Made by a program: the position numbers and the translations under genes. The notes below the pieces were generated by a model that was not told the DNA's origin, did no database searches, and saw only the letters and a program-made list of their open reading frames with translations. Positions 28,861-38,297 of a stretch of 64,000 bases of DNA are shown in pieces. Position 1 is the stretch's first letter. Every line of letters starts with the position of its first letter. This DNA comes from an uncultured Roseovarius sp. (GTDB lineage: Bacteria; Pseudomonadota; Alphaproteobacteria; Rhodobacterales; Rhodobacteraceae): NCBI GenBank assembly GCA_947499555.1, contig CANMOU010000001.1, forward strand, positions 1,488,001 to 1,552,000, written 5' to 3'.

Positions 28861-29810
28861 TCCGTGTTCAAAAGCACCGCCTCAACCCGGCGATTGGCCT
28901 CCCGGCCCTCGGGGGTAAGGTTGCTCGCAATCGGCGCAAGATAGGCCACACCACCCGCTTCAAGCTGGCCAACAGAAATCCCGTATTCCTCGATCAGCCG
29001 GTCCCGCACCGCCTCGGCGCGCTGTTGTGAGAGGCTCTGGTTTGGCGCAAGCCCGCCCACCGTATCGGTATGGCCAACAAGCGCCACGCGCCGCGTCTCA
29101 TCCGCGTCAAGGAAGCGCGCTAAAGTGGCCAATGTCTCATAGGGGCCGGGTCCAAGCGACACAGAGCCACTTTCAAAATCCAAATCCGCAAGGACAACAT
29201 GGCCCGCCGATTGCAATCTCTCGATAAGCCCCTCCTCCGGTCTTTCGTCCGAGGGCCCCGGAATCGCAGCCGGGGCCACGCTCAGGCTTGGCGCGCTTTC
29301 CCCAGTCTGCGTCACCCGCGAAACCTGCAGATAACCAAGCGCGCCAACCTGACTGACCAAAAGCATGACATAGCTGGGACCAGCTTCACCCGCATCGGAT
29401 TTGGCCGACAGATACCGGTAGTCAAAAAGATCCACATACATATCCGGCGCAGGTATCACGTTGATCTGATAGCGAAAATCGAAGCCACCGCAATCCTGCG
29501 CGGCACAGTCGAGGATAATCTCGTATCCCGCTGCCACCACCTGTTCACGCAGGGGCTGCATGATCTGCAAGGGCGTCAGGCCCGGGGCATTGAATTGCCA
29601 GGCTTGCTCAACACGCTTGCCTTCAACTTCCGTTGACGGAACGCGGGCGCCATCGAAAGGTCCGTTTGGCACGAAACTGCTCGTGGCCTCATGGGTCACT
29701 TCCCGGTTCAGGCTGGCACTCGGCGGCAGCACAAGCTCGATCGCGCCGGCCACGCCTGCCAAGACGAAGGCGAGCGCGAAGGTCATCGAGAAAAGCGCGC
29801 GACTGCCCAT
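28857..29810 (-). CDS. OmpA-family protein
   Basis: The product is 317 residues with a signal peptide (about 1-23, AGVAGA), a family-specific N-terminal domain (24-190) and a C-terminal OmpA-like peptidoglycan-binding domain (VALVGHTDTVGGLAPNQSLSQQRAEAVRDRL). The protein probably anchors an envelope function to peptidoglycan. It is 7 bases after the AhpD-like gene and overlaps ogt by 4 bases. No membrane barrel is evident, so it is more likely periplasmic or inner-membrane tethered. Confidence 0.85.
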   Translation of the reverse strand: MGSRALFSMTFALAFVLAGVAGAIELVLPPSASLNREVTHEATSSFVPNGPFDGARVPSTEVEGKRVEQAWQFNAPGLTPLQIMQPLREQVVAAGYEIILDCAAQDCGGFDFRYQINVIPAPDMYVDLFDYRYLSAKSDAGEAGPSYVMLLVSQVGALGYLQVSRVTQTGESAPSLSVAPAAIPGPSDERPEEGLIERLQSAGHVVLADLDFESGSVSLGPGPYETLATLARFLDADETRRVALVGHTDTVGGLAPNQSLSQQRAEAVRDRLIEEYGISVGQLEAGGVAYLAPIASNLTPEGREANRRVEAVLLNTE

Positions 29811-29817
29811 GACCGAC

Positions 29818-30393
29818 TTACCGCGCCTGCGCGTGATAGTCTGGGTTGGGCTGCATCCCGGTCGCGCTCGCCACGCGGTTGGTCATATTGAAAAACCCGG
29901 CCACCGAAGCGATGTCCCAGATATCGCGATCACTGAACCCGGCATCGCGCAGGGCAGCACGATCCGCCTCTGTGGTCTCGGACGAGGCTTTGGTGATCTT
30001 TTCGGCAAAGCTTAACATCGCCGTCTGACGTGCATCCAGATCCGCCGCGCGCCAGTTCATCACCATCGCCTCCCCCAGTTCGGGCTGGCCCGACAGCGCC
30101 CGCACCGCGGCTCCATGCGCCACCTGGCAATACCAGCAGCGGTTGATCGAGCTGACCACAACGGCGATCATCTCGCGTTCCAGCTTGCTCAGCCCGCTGT
30201 CAGCCAGCATCAGGTCGTTATACATCGCGGTGAATGTGCTTAGCTTTTCAACGTCAAAGGCATAGGCCTTCAGCACATTGGGGATCATGCCCAGCTTCTC
30301 TTGGCAGATGTCGAAATACTTCTGTGTGTCCTCGGGAAGCGGGTCAACCATGGGCAGGTCAAGTGCAGTCGGGGAAGACGGGGATGTCGTCAC
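29818..30393 (-). CDS. AhpD-like peroxidase-related enzyme
   Basis: The product is 191 residues from the GTG at 30393, which has AAGG upstream. It belongs to the carboxymuconolactone decarboxylase/AhpD-like fold; the redox motif CWYCQVAHG (C86, C89, H93) matches the peroxidase-related subgroup. These proteins reduce peroxides through the CxxC pair. It lies 5 bases after a GNAT gene in a minus-strand row, so stress or repair roles with ogt are possible but not shown. Confidence 0.85.
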   Translation of the reverse strand: MTTSPSSPTALDLPMVDPLPEDTQKYFDICQEKLGMIPNVLKAYAFDVEKLSTFTAMYNDLMLADSGLSKLEREMIAVVVSSINRCWYCQVAHGAAVRALSGQPELGEAMVMNWRAADLDARQTAMLSFAEKITKASSETTEADRAALRDAGFSDRDIWDIASVAGFFNMTNRVASATGMQPNPDYHAQAR

Positions 30394-30398
30394 GAAAG

Positions 30399-31127
30399 TC
30401 AGCCTTCTTTGATACGGTAATGATACTGTCCCACAACCGTCATCCCGAGGGAAGAGTAGAGCGCATTGGCCGCCACGTTGGCCTTCGTGCAAAGAACGGC
30501 GAGATGCGTGGCCCCCTGTTTGGCCGCCCAGAAAGCGCCATGCCGGGTCAGATATCGCCCCATGCCGCGCCCTCGATGCACTTCGAGAACCTCCAGCGCG
30601 TGGATCATGGCGATACCGTCGTGAATCGCCACGAACCCGGTCGCAGCGGGCCGCGCGTTGTCGCGTCCGAAAAGCGCAGTTTTAGCTCCTTTGACACGCC
30701 TCATCACGTCAATGCGGGCTGGCCCGATGCCGCCAGCCGCCCAGATATCCGCCTGAATGGCCAAGGGCGGCCAAATGTCAAAGCTGGTCACAGGCGGCGG
30801 GCGTTCTGTCATCACGTGCGCAAGCTCGCAGACATAAAGATTGACCGGATCGATTACCGCATAGCCTGCCGCGTCCAGCAGCGCATCAAGCGCCGCCTCT
30901 CCGTCGCGGATCATGAAAAGCGGTGTCTGGCCAAGCGCGCGCATCGCGTCTTCCGCTGTTTTCAGGTCCTCCTGCACGACGGCCCGCGTCGCGGTTGCCG
31001 CCGAAACGCGCTTGCCGCCTCCCAGCCCGTCCCGCACCGCCCAGGGCGCGACCAGCCGCACAGATGCCGAAGGCCAAGTCTGCTCCGTCACTTCGTAAAG
31101 CGTCTGAACATCCGGCAAGGCACTCAT
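30399..31127 (-). CDS. GNAT-family N-acetyltransferase
   Basis: The product is 242 residues. The C-terminal half is a GNAT domain with the acetyl-CoA loop EVLEVHRGRGMGRYLTRHGAFWA and the terminal NVAANALYSSLGM motif. The N-terminal half is divergent. The substrate is unknown. The ATG overlaps the stop of the CinA-like gene by 4 bases. Confidence 0.82.
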   Translation of the reverse strand: MSALPDVQTLYEVTEQTWPSASVRLVAPWAVRDGLGGGKRVSAATATRAVVQEDLKTAEDAMRALGQTPLFMIRDGEAALDALLDAAGYAVIDPVNLYVCELAHVMTERPPPVTSFDIWPPLAIQADIWAAGGIGPARIDVMRRVKGAKTALFGRDNARPAATGFVAIHDGIAMIHALEVLEVHRGRGMGRYLTRHGAFWAAKQGATHLAVLCTKANVAANALYSSLGMTVVGQYHYRIKEG

Positions 31128-31846
31128 GGCGCAAAGATCTCCTGCAATTCCGCCATGGCCTGATCAACCGCCACTTCATCCTGGCCCCGGACCACCACGT
31201 TTGAGCCAAAGACGCCATCGCGTTGAAACGGGTAGGAGCCGAAGCTTAGCGCGGGATACCGAGCGGCCAATTCGCCTAACGGACCTGCGATATCGCCCTC
31301 GCCCCGCATCACGTCCAGCGCCCGCGACAAAACCGGTGCCCCGCCTGTAAGCTGCGGCAAAAGCCCGGCCACCATCGCCTCGAAGATCTTCGGCACGCCG
31401 GCTATCACATGCACATTACCAAGGCTGAACCCCGGGGCGCCACTCACCGGGTTCTCGATAAGCGTCGCCCCTTCAGGAATGCGCGCCATGCGCAACCGCG
31501 CCACGTTCAGTTCCAGATCCTGCCGGTCATAATGCGCCTGAAGGATCGCGCGGGCATCCGCCCTGACATCTATGGTAACGCCAAATGCGCGCGCCACATT
31601 ATCTGCGGTGATATCGTCATGCGTGGGACCAATGCCGCCCGAGGTAAAGACATGCGAATATGCGGCGCGCAGCGCGTTGACCGCCGCCACGATCGCGTCT
31701 GGCTCATCCGCGACCACCCGCATTTCACGCAGATCAATCCCATGTGCCGTCAGCGCGACAGCGAGATAATGCATATTTGCATCCCGTGTCCGCCCGGACA
31801 GGATTTCATCACCGATCACCAGCATGGCCGCAGTGGGGTTGGACAT
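31124..31846 (-). CDS. CinA/MoaB-like molybdopterin-binding domain protein
   Basis: The product is 240 residues and matches the N-terminal molybdopterin-binding domain of CinA: VIGDEILSGRTRDANMHYLA and the SGGIGPTHDDIT motif. The nicotinamide-deamidase half of full-length CinA is absent, as in many single-domain homologues. Its role may lie in ADP-ribose or cofactor damage repair; this is unproven. It is divergent from sfsA and heads the five-gene minus-strand run down to ogt. Confidence 0.85.
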   Translation of the reverse strand: MSNPTAAMLVIGDEILSGRTRDANMHYLAVALTAHGIDLREMRVVADEPDAIVAAVNALRAAYSHVFTSGGIGPTHDDITADNVARAFGVTIDVRADARAILQAHYDRQDLELNVARLRMARIPEGATLIENPVSGAPGFSLGNVHVIAGVPKIFEAMVAGLLPQLTGGAPVLSRALDVMRGEGDIAGPLGELAARYPALSFGSYPFQRDGVFGSNVVVRGQDEVAVDQAMAELQEIFAP

Positions 31847-31895
31847 CTCAGAACTCGCCTTGTCTCATTCCTCTGCCCGGTATAGGCCTCCGCCC

Positions 31896-32633
31896 ATGCG
31901 CTTTCAAACCCCTCTTGAACCCGCCACGCTCCTGCGCCGCTACAAACGTTTCCTCGCTGACATCCGGCTGACGGACGGGCGCGAGGTGACCGCCCATTGC
32001 GCCAATCCCGGCTCGATGATGGGTCTGGCCGAGCCCGGCGCGAAGATCTGGGTCGAGCCGAATGATGATCCCAAAAAGAAACTCAAATTCGGCTGGCGGC
32101 TCGTCGACCATGAAAATGGCCATTTCACCGGCGTGGACACCAGCCTGCCCAACAAAGCACTCAAAGCCGCGCTCTCAGGCCGCACCATCCCCGAACTCGC
32201 CGCCTATGACACCGTTCTGCCCGAGCAGGTCTATGGCGAGAAAAGCCGCATCGACTTCCTGCTGCGTGGCGCAGGCCTTCCAGACGCGTATGTCGAAGTC
32301 AAATCTGTCACCTTGATGCGCCAATCCGGTGTGGCCGAGTTTCCCGACAGCGTCACGGCACGCGGCGCCAAACACCTTGGCGAACTGGCTCAAATAGCGG
32401 CCCAGGGCCGCCGCGCGGTGCTTTTTTATCTCGTGCAACGCACCGATTGCAGCACTGTCACCGTGGCCGCCGATCTCGACCCCGCCTATGCCAGAGCGCT
32501 ACAAGACGCCGCGGCGTCCGGGGTTGAAATCCTCGCATATGGCACGCACATATCGCCCTTGTCCGTGGAGATCGGAAAGAAGTTACCGGTCTGTGACCCG
32601 CAGACACTGGCGCTTTCGCGCTTTTCGCCCTAA
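31896..32633 (+). CDS. sfsA: Sugar fermentation stimulation protein SfsA
   Basis: The product is 245 residues from the ATG at 31896 (MRFQTPLEPATLLRRYKRFLADI). Family motifs include HCANPGSMMGL, KSRIDFLL and VEVKSVTL, and the nuclease-like fold contains conserved acidic residues. SfsA is a putative DNA-binding or nuclease-fold protein; its exact role is unsettled. An upstream in-frame extension is open but does not match the family start. map follows 31 bases downstream. Confidence 0.92.
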   Translation: MRFQTPLEPATLLRRYKRFLADIRLTDGREVTAHCANPGSMMGLAEPGAKIWVEPNDDPKKKLKFGWRLVDHENGHFTGVDTSLPNKALKAALSGRTIPELAAYDTVLPEQVYGEKSRIDFLLRGAGLPDAYVEVKSVTLMRQSGVAEFPDSVTARGAKHLGELAQIAAQGRRAVLFYLVQRTDCSTVTVAADLDPAYARALQDAAASGVEILAYGTHISPLSVEIGKKLPVCDPQTLALSRFSP

Positions 32634-32664
32634 TTTCAAGGGCAATTGAGTTGAGGATATTGGC

Positions 32665-33480
32665 TTGAACGAACAGCACCGTGGCAGATTGACACGCGAT
32701 GGCATCCGCATTCACGAGACTGCGGATTTTGCTGGTATGCACAAGGCCGGGGCGCTCGCTGCGCGAATACTCGATGACATCGCCGATCATGTCTATGTCG
32801 GTCAAACCACCGGCGAGTTGGATCGGCTGATCGAGGACATGATCAACGCAGCCGAGGCGAAATCCGCCACCATCGGCTACAAGGGCTACAAACACGCAAG
32901 CTGCATCAGCGTCAATCACGTGGTCTGTCACGGCATTCCGGGCGACAAGAAGCTCAAGGATGGCGATATCCTGAACATCGACGTGACTGTTATCCTGGAT
33001 GGCTGGTACGGCGACACCTCCCGCATGTATGTCGCCGGTCGGCGCAGCCGCAAAATCGAACGGCTCATTCAGGTGACTCACGATTCCCTGATGAAAGGCA
33101 TTGAGGCAGTCAAACCCGGCAACACCTTCGGGGATATCGGCCACGCCATTCAGTCCTATGTAGAAGGCCACCGTATGAGTGTTGTACGTGATTTTTGCGG
33201 TCACGGGTTGGGCCGGGTGTTCCACGCCCCGCCCAACGTGCTACATTACGGGCGCGCAGGCACAGGGTTCGTACTCGAAGAAGGCATGTTCTTCACCATC
33301 GAACCCATGGTCAATCTCGGTCGCCCCGAAACCAAGATTCTTGCCGATGACTGGACGGCTGTGACCCGCGACAAATCCCTCTCGGCGCAGTTCGAACATT
33401 CCATTGGCGTCACGGCAGACGGTTTTGAGATCTTCACCCTGTCGCCCGGCAACCGGTTCCACCCGACCTGGACGGATTGA
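32665..33480 (+). CDS. map: Type I methionine aminopeptidase
   Basis: Map removes the initiator methionine. All metal and catalytic residues are present: H89, D106, D117, H180, E213 and E244, in motifs VCHGIPGD, NIDVTVI and GHGLGRVFH. Length is 271 residues. The start is TTG at 32665, with GAGGAT upstream; no ATG or GTG fits before the conserved region, so the TTG start is probably real. An atypical N-terminal extension (about 15 residues) precedes the core. Confidence 0.93.
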   Translation: MNEQHRGRLTRDGIRIHETADFAGMHKAGALAARILDDIADHVYVGQTTGELDRLIEDMINAAEAKSATIGYKGYKHASCISVNHVVCHGIPGDKKLKDGDILNIDVTVILDGWYGDTSRMYVAGRRSRKIERLIQVTHDSLMKGIEAVKPGNTFGDIGHAIQSYVEGHRMSVVRDFCGHGLGRVFHAPPNVLHYGRAGTGFVLEEGMFFTIEPMVNLGRPETKILADDWTAVTRDKSLSAQFEHSIGVTADGFEIFTLSPGNRFHPTWTD

Positions 33481-33481
33481 T

Positions 33482-33505
33482 CCAAGCCACCCCGGCTTCT
33501 TTCTT
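33482..33505 (+). terminator. Possible terminator after map
   Basis: AAGCC and GGCTT form a short stem around ACCCC, followed by CTTTCTT. The stem is only 5-6 bp, so this is a weak candidate that would end the sfsA-map transcript. Confidence 0.35.
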
Positions 33506-33555
33506 GTCAAAAATACCCTAGCACCAAAGCCCGTCACAGGCGCGTCGCTCGCCCT

Positions 33556-34716
33556 TTACGTGCCCTTGCCTAACACCCGCTGGATCAGCACCACGATCCC
33601 CCCGGCCAAAAGGCCCCAGACCGCGCCGCCAAGCCCCATCACGGCCACGCCAGATGCTGTGATCACAAATGTGATCACAGAGGCTTCCCGAAACTCTGCA
33701 TCCTCCAGCGCCGCTGCGGTCGATCCGGCAAAAACACCAAGAAGCGCGAGCCCCGCAATCGTCGGCAGGACAACCGAAGGTGCAAGGGCCGCAAACGCCG
33801 TGATCGCCCCGGCGAAAAGCCCCAGAGCGCAGTAAAGCACCCCCGCCACAGCCGCCGACCAGAACCGTTGCGCCCGGTCGGGATGGCTGTCCTCGCTGGC
33901 ACACATTGCTGCGGTGATTGCCGCAAGACATGTGGCCGGTGCGCCAAAAGGCCCAGAGATCACGCTAAAGCCGCCAACGGCTGCCAGCATCGGGCCCGAT
34001 CGCGGCGCATAGCCATAGCTGCGCATCACCGCGAGCCCGGGGATGTTTTGCGTGGCCATCGTGACGATGAAAAGCGGCACGCCAATGCCCAGCACGGCCG
34101 GTATTGAAAAGACCGGGGTGGTCCAGATGGCCTCCGGCACCACCGAGGCGGGCCCATAGGCCGCCAGATCGCCGTGGAAAACGACGCTGAGCGCCGCCAC
34201 CGCCACGGCACCCGGCACCGCCATTAGCTTGTTGATCCGCCCCAGCGCAAACCAGATCAGCACAATAGGCGCCACCACGAGAGGGTCCGCCACCATCGAA
34301 GTGATCGGCAAGATGACAATCGGCAGCAAAACACCTCCCAGCATGGCCTGTGCCAAGGGCGTCGGAATGGCCGCGGCAAGCCGCCCAAGCGGTTGCCAAA
34401 GCCCTGAAATCACGGTCAAAGCACCTGCGACAATGAACCCGGCTACAGCCCCGGCAAACCCCGCCTCCACTGGCGCTGTCACGGCAAGAAACGCAGCCCC
34501 CGGCGTGGACCAGGCCACCGAGGCCGGAATGCGGTCGGCAAGGCTCAGAACAAGACCTGCCAGACCCATCGCAATCGCGGCAGTCATCAACCCCGATGCG
34601 GCCTGTTCAGAGCTGGCCCCGACAGCAGTAATCCCCTGCAGCAATATGGGAAAAGAGCTGAAGAACCCCACCATTGCCACGACAAACCCGGTGGATATGG
34701 TCTGGATGGGTGGCAT
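33556..34716 (-). CDS. benE: Benzoate/H+ symporter BenE family transporter
   Basis: The product is a 386-residue inner-membrane protein with about 12 hydrophobic segments. BenE-type motifs are present: TATQNIPGLAVMRSYGY-like (visible as MATQNIPGLAV), GGFSVISGPFGAPATCLAAITAA and the N-terminal FVVAMVGFFSSFPILLQG. BenE imports aromatic acids with protons; no benzoate genes are near, so the substrate here is uncertain. It stands alone between the convergent map gene and ileS. Confidence 0.87.
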   Translation of the reverse strand: MPPIQTISTGFVVAMVGFFSSFPILLQGITAVGASSEQAASGLMTAAIAMGLAGLVLSLADRIPASVAWSTPGAAFLAVTAPVEAGFAGAVAGFIVAGALTVISGLWQPLGRLAAAIPTPLAQAMLGGVLLPIVILPITSMVADPLVVAPIVLIWFALGRINKLMAVPGAVAVAALSVVFHGDLAAYGPASVVPEAIWTTPVFSIPAVLGIGVPLFIVTMATQNIPGLAVMRSYGYAPRSGPMLAAVGGFSVISGPFGAPATCLAAITAAMCASEDSHPDRAQRFWSAAVAGVLYCALGLFAGAITAFAALAPSVVLPTIAGLALLGVFAGSTAAALEDAEFREASVITFVITASGVAVMGLGGAVWGLLAGGIVVLIQRVLGKGT

Positions 34717-34796
34717 GGGTTGGTCTTTCCGTGGGAACTCAGATCAGGCTTATCCCGGTCTCCGCAATTTGAAAAGTCACAGCTGAACTATGTCCA

Positions 34797-34898
34797 TAGG
34801 GCGGGTTTCAGCCCGGCAACCCCGCGTCTCGGTTTGGCGTGGTGAAACCCCGCGCTACGGCAAAACCCATTCGGTAGGGTGGGTTTTCAACCCACCCC
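34797..34898. repeat. Hairpin element block downstream of ileS
   Basis: Several related GC-rich palindromic pieces occur in a row: GGGCGGGTTTCAGCCC, GGCGTGGTGAAACCCCGCGC and GGGTGGGTT...AACCCACCC. The last is a 9-bp stem with a 3-base loop at 34877-34897. The pattern GTAGGGYGGGTTTCAACCC parallels the element at 733-787. Both copies lie right after the stop codon of a minus-strand gene. It is probably a repetitive palindromic element that caps mRNA 3' ends. Confidence 0.65.
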
Positions 34899-34899
34899 A

Positions 34900-37800
34900 T
34901 CATTCCCACACATCACCAAGCGCCGCATTGCACCGCCCACAAGTGCCCGGATGCGCATGGCGGCCCACATCGGGCAGGATCTTCCAGCACCGCTGACATT
35001 TCTCGCCATCGGCCTTCTGGAACACCACAGTCACCCCATCCACCTCCGGCAGGCGGAACGCCTCCGCCGGGCTGGGATCACCGGTCAAAGACACGGCAGA
35101 CGTGATGCAAATATCCTCAAAAGCGACCGATTTGAGCACGCCAAGCAGCGCCTCATCGCGCACATGCACCGTTGGGGCCGCCTCCAAAGACGCGCCAATC
35201 ACCTTATCGGTTCGCTGCACTTCCAAAGCCGCTGTGACCACGCGCCGCGCGCGCCGGATCTCGGCCCATTTCGCCGCCAGTGGCTCATCCAGCCAGTCTT
35301 TCGGCGTCTCGGGAATATCCTCCAGATGGACGGAACTCTCCTCGCCTGGGAACCGCTCCAGCCAGACCTCTTCCATGGTAAAGACCAGCACCGGCGCAAG
35401 CCAGGTGGTCAGCCGGTGGAACAGGATGTCCATCACCGTGCGCGCCGCGCGCCGCTCTGCCGTGTCGCCATCGCAATAGAGCACATCCTTACGGATATCG
35501 AAGTAAAACGCGCTGAGTTCTACGGTGCAGAAGTTGAACAGTGCCTGAAACACCCCTTGGAAATCATAAGCCGAATAGCCCGTTCGCACCCGGTGATCGA
35601 GCTCCGCGAGACGGTGCAACACCCAACGCTCCAATTCCGGCATCTCCGACGGCTCAACGCGATCACTCTCGCCGAAATGGCTCAGCGCCCCGAGCATAAA
35701 CCGCATCATGTTGCGCAACCGGCGATAGCTGTCGGCGGTCCCTTTCAGGATCTCCGGCCCGATGCGCTGGTCATTGGTGTAATCGGTCTGCGCCACCCAA
35801 AGTCGCAGAATATCCGCGCCGTATTGCTTCACGACCTCCTCGGGCACAATCGTGTTGTCCAGGGATTTGGACATCTTGTTACCCTTCTCATCAAGCGTGA
35901 ACCCGTGGGTCAGCACGCCCCGATAAGGTGCGCGTCCGATGGTGCCACAGGCCTGCAGCATGGAGGAATGAAACCACCCGCGATGCTGGTCGGTGCCCTC
36001 CAGATATAGGTCCGCCAGACCATCCTCAGAGCCATCTTCCCGATCCCGCAGCACAAAGGCATGGGTCGAACCACTATCGAACCACACGTCTAGAATATCG
36101 TCGACCTTGTCCCACTCATCGGGGTTGTAATCATTGCCAAGAAACCGCTCCTTCGCACCGGGCTTGTACCAGGCATCGGCACCCTCTTCCTCAAACGCAT
36201 CGAGAATCCGCGCATTCACCGCCTCATCCCGCAAGAGGTAATCCGGATCGGTCGGCAAAGCCCCCTTCTTGGTGAAGCATGTCAAAGGCACACCCCAGGC
36301 CCGCTGCCGCGACAGCACCCAGTCGGGCCGCGCCTCGATCATCGAATAAAGCCGGTTGCGCCCGGTCTTGGGCGTCCATTCCACCAGCGCGTCGATGGAT
36401 TTTAGCGCCCGCTCCCGGATCGTCGCGCCGAACTCATCCTGCCCATCACCCACAACCTTATCCACGGCCGCAAACCATTGCGGCGTGTTGCGATAGATGA
36501 TCGGCGCCTTGGAGCGCCAGGAATGCGGGTAAGAGTGCTTGATCTTGCCCCGCGCCAGAAGCCCGCCGACCTCAACCAGCTTGTTGATGACCGCGGTATT
36601 GGCATCCCCCTCCTTGCCTTTGCGGCTCAGGATATAGGTGCCGCCAAAGAACGGCAGATCCGGGCGGAAAGATCCGTCATCCATCACGTTATAGGTGATG
36701 ACCTGCTCCAGCATGCCCAGATCACGGTAAAGCTCATATTCCTCCATCCCGTGGGACGGAGCGCAATGGACAAACCCCGTGCCTTCTTCGTCGGTAACAA
36801 AGTCAGCCGCGCGGAAATCGCGGAGGTCGTCCCATTCGCCATTGGACCCTTCGGAACCTGCGAGGGGGTGAGAAAGCGAAAGGCTGGACAACTCATCCGC
36901 ACTCACATCCCGTACCCGCGTCCACTGCCCGTCTTCCAGACGCGCACGGGTCATCACATCACCCGCCAGCTTGTCTGCAAGGATGAACTTATCACCCACA
37001 GAAGCCCAGCATTCCTCGGGCGTACCTGTGACTTCGTAAAGGCCATAGGAGATGTCCGCTCCATAGACGACCGCCTTGTTGGACGGGATGGTCCAGGGAG
37101 TTGTGGTCCAGATGACAACGCTTGCGCCGATCAAATCTTCGCTGATTTGGGGTCTGATAGGGTTCTGCTGAGCTTCAGAAGAAGATTGGAACTTAATCCC
37201 TTCGCTCGACCAAAACTCGGCATCAACAACCCCAAACTTCACCCAAACTGTAAAGCTCTCCTTGTCATGGTACTCCACCTCCGCCTCGGCCAGCGCGGTC
37301 TGCTCAATGGGCGACCACATCACCGGCTTTGACCCCTGATAGAGTGTCCCATTCATCAGGAATTTCTGGAATTCCTCCGCGATGATCCGCTCGGACCGGT
37401 AATCCATCGTGATATAGGGCTTCGACCAGCGCCCGGTCACACCCAGCCGCTTGAACTCCTCACGCTGGATGTCGATCCAGCCCTCGGCGAACTTCCGGCA
37501 TTCCTGCCGGAAATCGACCACGTCCACCTGATCCTTGTTCTGCCCCTTGGCGCGGTATTGTTCTTCGATCTTCCACTCGATGGGAAGCCCGTGACAATCC
37601 CAGCCCGGGATATAGCGCGCATCACGGCCCATCATCTGCTGGGACCGCACCACCATGTCCTTCAGGATCTTGTTGAGCGCATGCCCGATATGCAGATGCC
37701 CGTTCGCATAGGGCGGTCCATCATGCAGCGTGAACGGCTCCCGTCCTTCCGCCTTGTCGCGCAAACGCTTGTAAACACGCAGCTTATTCCACCGCTCAAG

Positions 37801-37908
37801 CCAGTCCGGCTCGCGCTTGGGCAGGCCCGCGCGCATCGGAAACTCGGTCTGCGGCAGGTTCAGCGTGTCTTTGTAATCGGGTGTCGTATCGGTCGTGTCG
37901 GCGCACAT
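34900..37908 (-). CDS. ileS: Isoleucyl-tRNA synthetase
   Basis: The product is about 1002 residues. Class I signature HIGH is at 73-76 (GHLHIGHALNK) and KMSKS is present (GNKMSKSLDN). The editing domain contains the TTTPWTIPSNKAV segment, and the C-terminal zinc motif is CQRCWKILPDVGRHAHPGTCGRC. The start at 37908 (MCADTTD) follows AAGGA at about 8 bases; a 44-residue upstream extension is open but unlikely. A hairpin repeat lies directly after the stop. Confidence 0.97.
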   Translation of the reverse strand: MCADTTDTTPDYKDTLNLPQTEFPMRAGLPKREPDWLERWNKLRVYKRLRDKAEGREPFTLHDGPPYANGHLHIGHALNKILKDMVVRSQQMMGRDARYIPGWDCHGLPIEWKIEEQYRAKGQNKDQVDVVDFRQECRKFAEGWIDIQREEFKRLGVTGRWSKPYITMDYRSERIIAEEFQKFLMNGTLYQGSKPVMWSPIEQTALAEAEVEYHDKESFTVWVKFGVVDAEFWSSEGIKFQSSSEAQQNPIRPQISEDLIGASVVIWTTTPWTIPSNKAVVYGADISYGLYEVTGTPEECWASVGDKFILADKLAGDVMTRARLEDGQWTRVRDVSADELSSLSLSHPLAGSEGSNGEWDDLRDFRAADFVTDEEGTGFVHCAPSHGMEEYELYRDLGMLEQVITYNVMDDGSFRPDLPFFGGTYILSRKGKEGDANTAVINKLVEVGGLLARGKIKHSYPHSWRSKAPIIYRNTPQWFAAVDKVVGDGQDEFGATIRERALKSIDALVEWTPKTGRNRLYSMIEARPDWVLSRQRAWGVPLTCFTKKGALPTDPDYLLRDEAVNARILDAFEEEGADAWYKPGAKERFLGNDYNPDEWDKVDDILDVWFDSGSTHAFVLRDREDGSEDGLADLYLEGTDQHRGWFHSSMLQACGTIGRAPYRGVLTHGFTLDEKGNKMSKSLDNTIVPEEVVKQYGADILRLWVAQTDYTNDQRIGPEILKGTADSYRRLRNMMRFMLGALSHFGESDRVEPSEMPELERWVLHRLAELDHRVRTGYSAYDFQGVFQALFNFCTVELSAFYFDIRKDVLYCDGDTAERRAARTVMDILFHRLTTWLAPVLVFTMEEVWLERFPGEESSVHLEDIPETPKDWLDEPLAAKWAEIRRARRVVTAALEVQRTDKVIGASLEAAPTVHVRDEALLGVLKSVAFEDICITSAVSLTGDPSPAEAFRLPEVDGVTVVFQKADGEKCQRCWKILPDVGRHAHPGTCGRCNAALGDVWE

Positions 37909-38136
37909 CGGATGCGTCCTTTTCGTCGTCAGGTGTCTTGGAAAATCAGGGGGCGGCGCGGAGTTCCAAACGCCTTGTCCCGGCGGCTCACGTCTCTCAG
38001 AGCGCCGGGCATATAATTCGAATAATGATGGCCTGTGCATACATCATGAGGCGGTTATAGGCAGGGGCGAAGGTGGGGGCAAGAATGAATGCGGGGGCTT
38101 GAAAAGAGCAAAAGCCGTTCTGCGAACCCCCAGCCC

Positions 38137-38297
38137 GGAATCAAGCGCGAAGCGCGCCGGGCCAGCGACGGCCCGTCCGGCGGGCTGGCGCTTTGTCAAC
38201 GCACGTGCTCAAGTCGGATCGAAGAGGGTTCTGGCAGCCATAAACGACACAGAACATCTGTAAGAGCGCCATCCCACGGGCCGCCGCTGGCCCGGCT
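38137..38297. repeat. Structured intergenic repeat, copy B
   Basis: This is the second copy of the element at 24438-24600, in the 388-base gap between the GST gene and ileS. It carries GGAATCAAG (38137-38145), GCCAG...CTGGC arms (38161-38189), CTTTG, GTGCTCAAG, CTGGCAGCCATAAA and GCGCCATCCCACGGGCCG, in the same order and spacing as copy A. It runs up to the GST stop codon. The rest of the gap (37909-38136) holds no convincing gene. Confidence 0.6.

Noticed and set aside
37909-38136. T-box or other leader riboswitch ahead of ileS
   Set aside because: No specifier-loop or antiterminator pattern is visible, and T-boxes are not expected in alphaproteobacteria.
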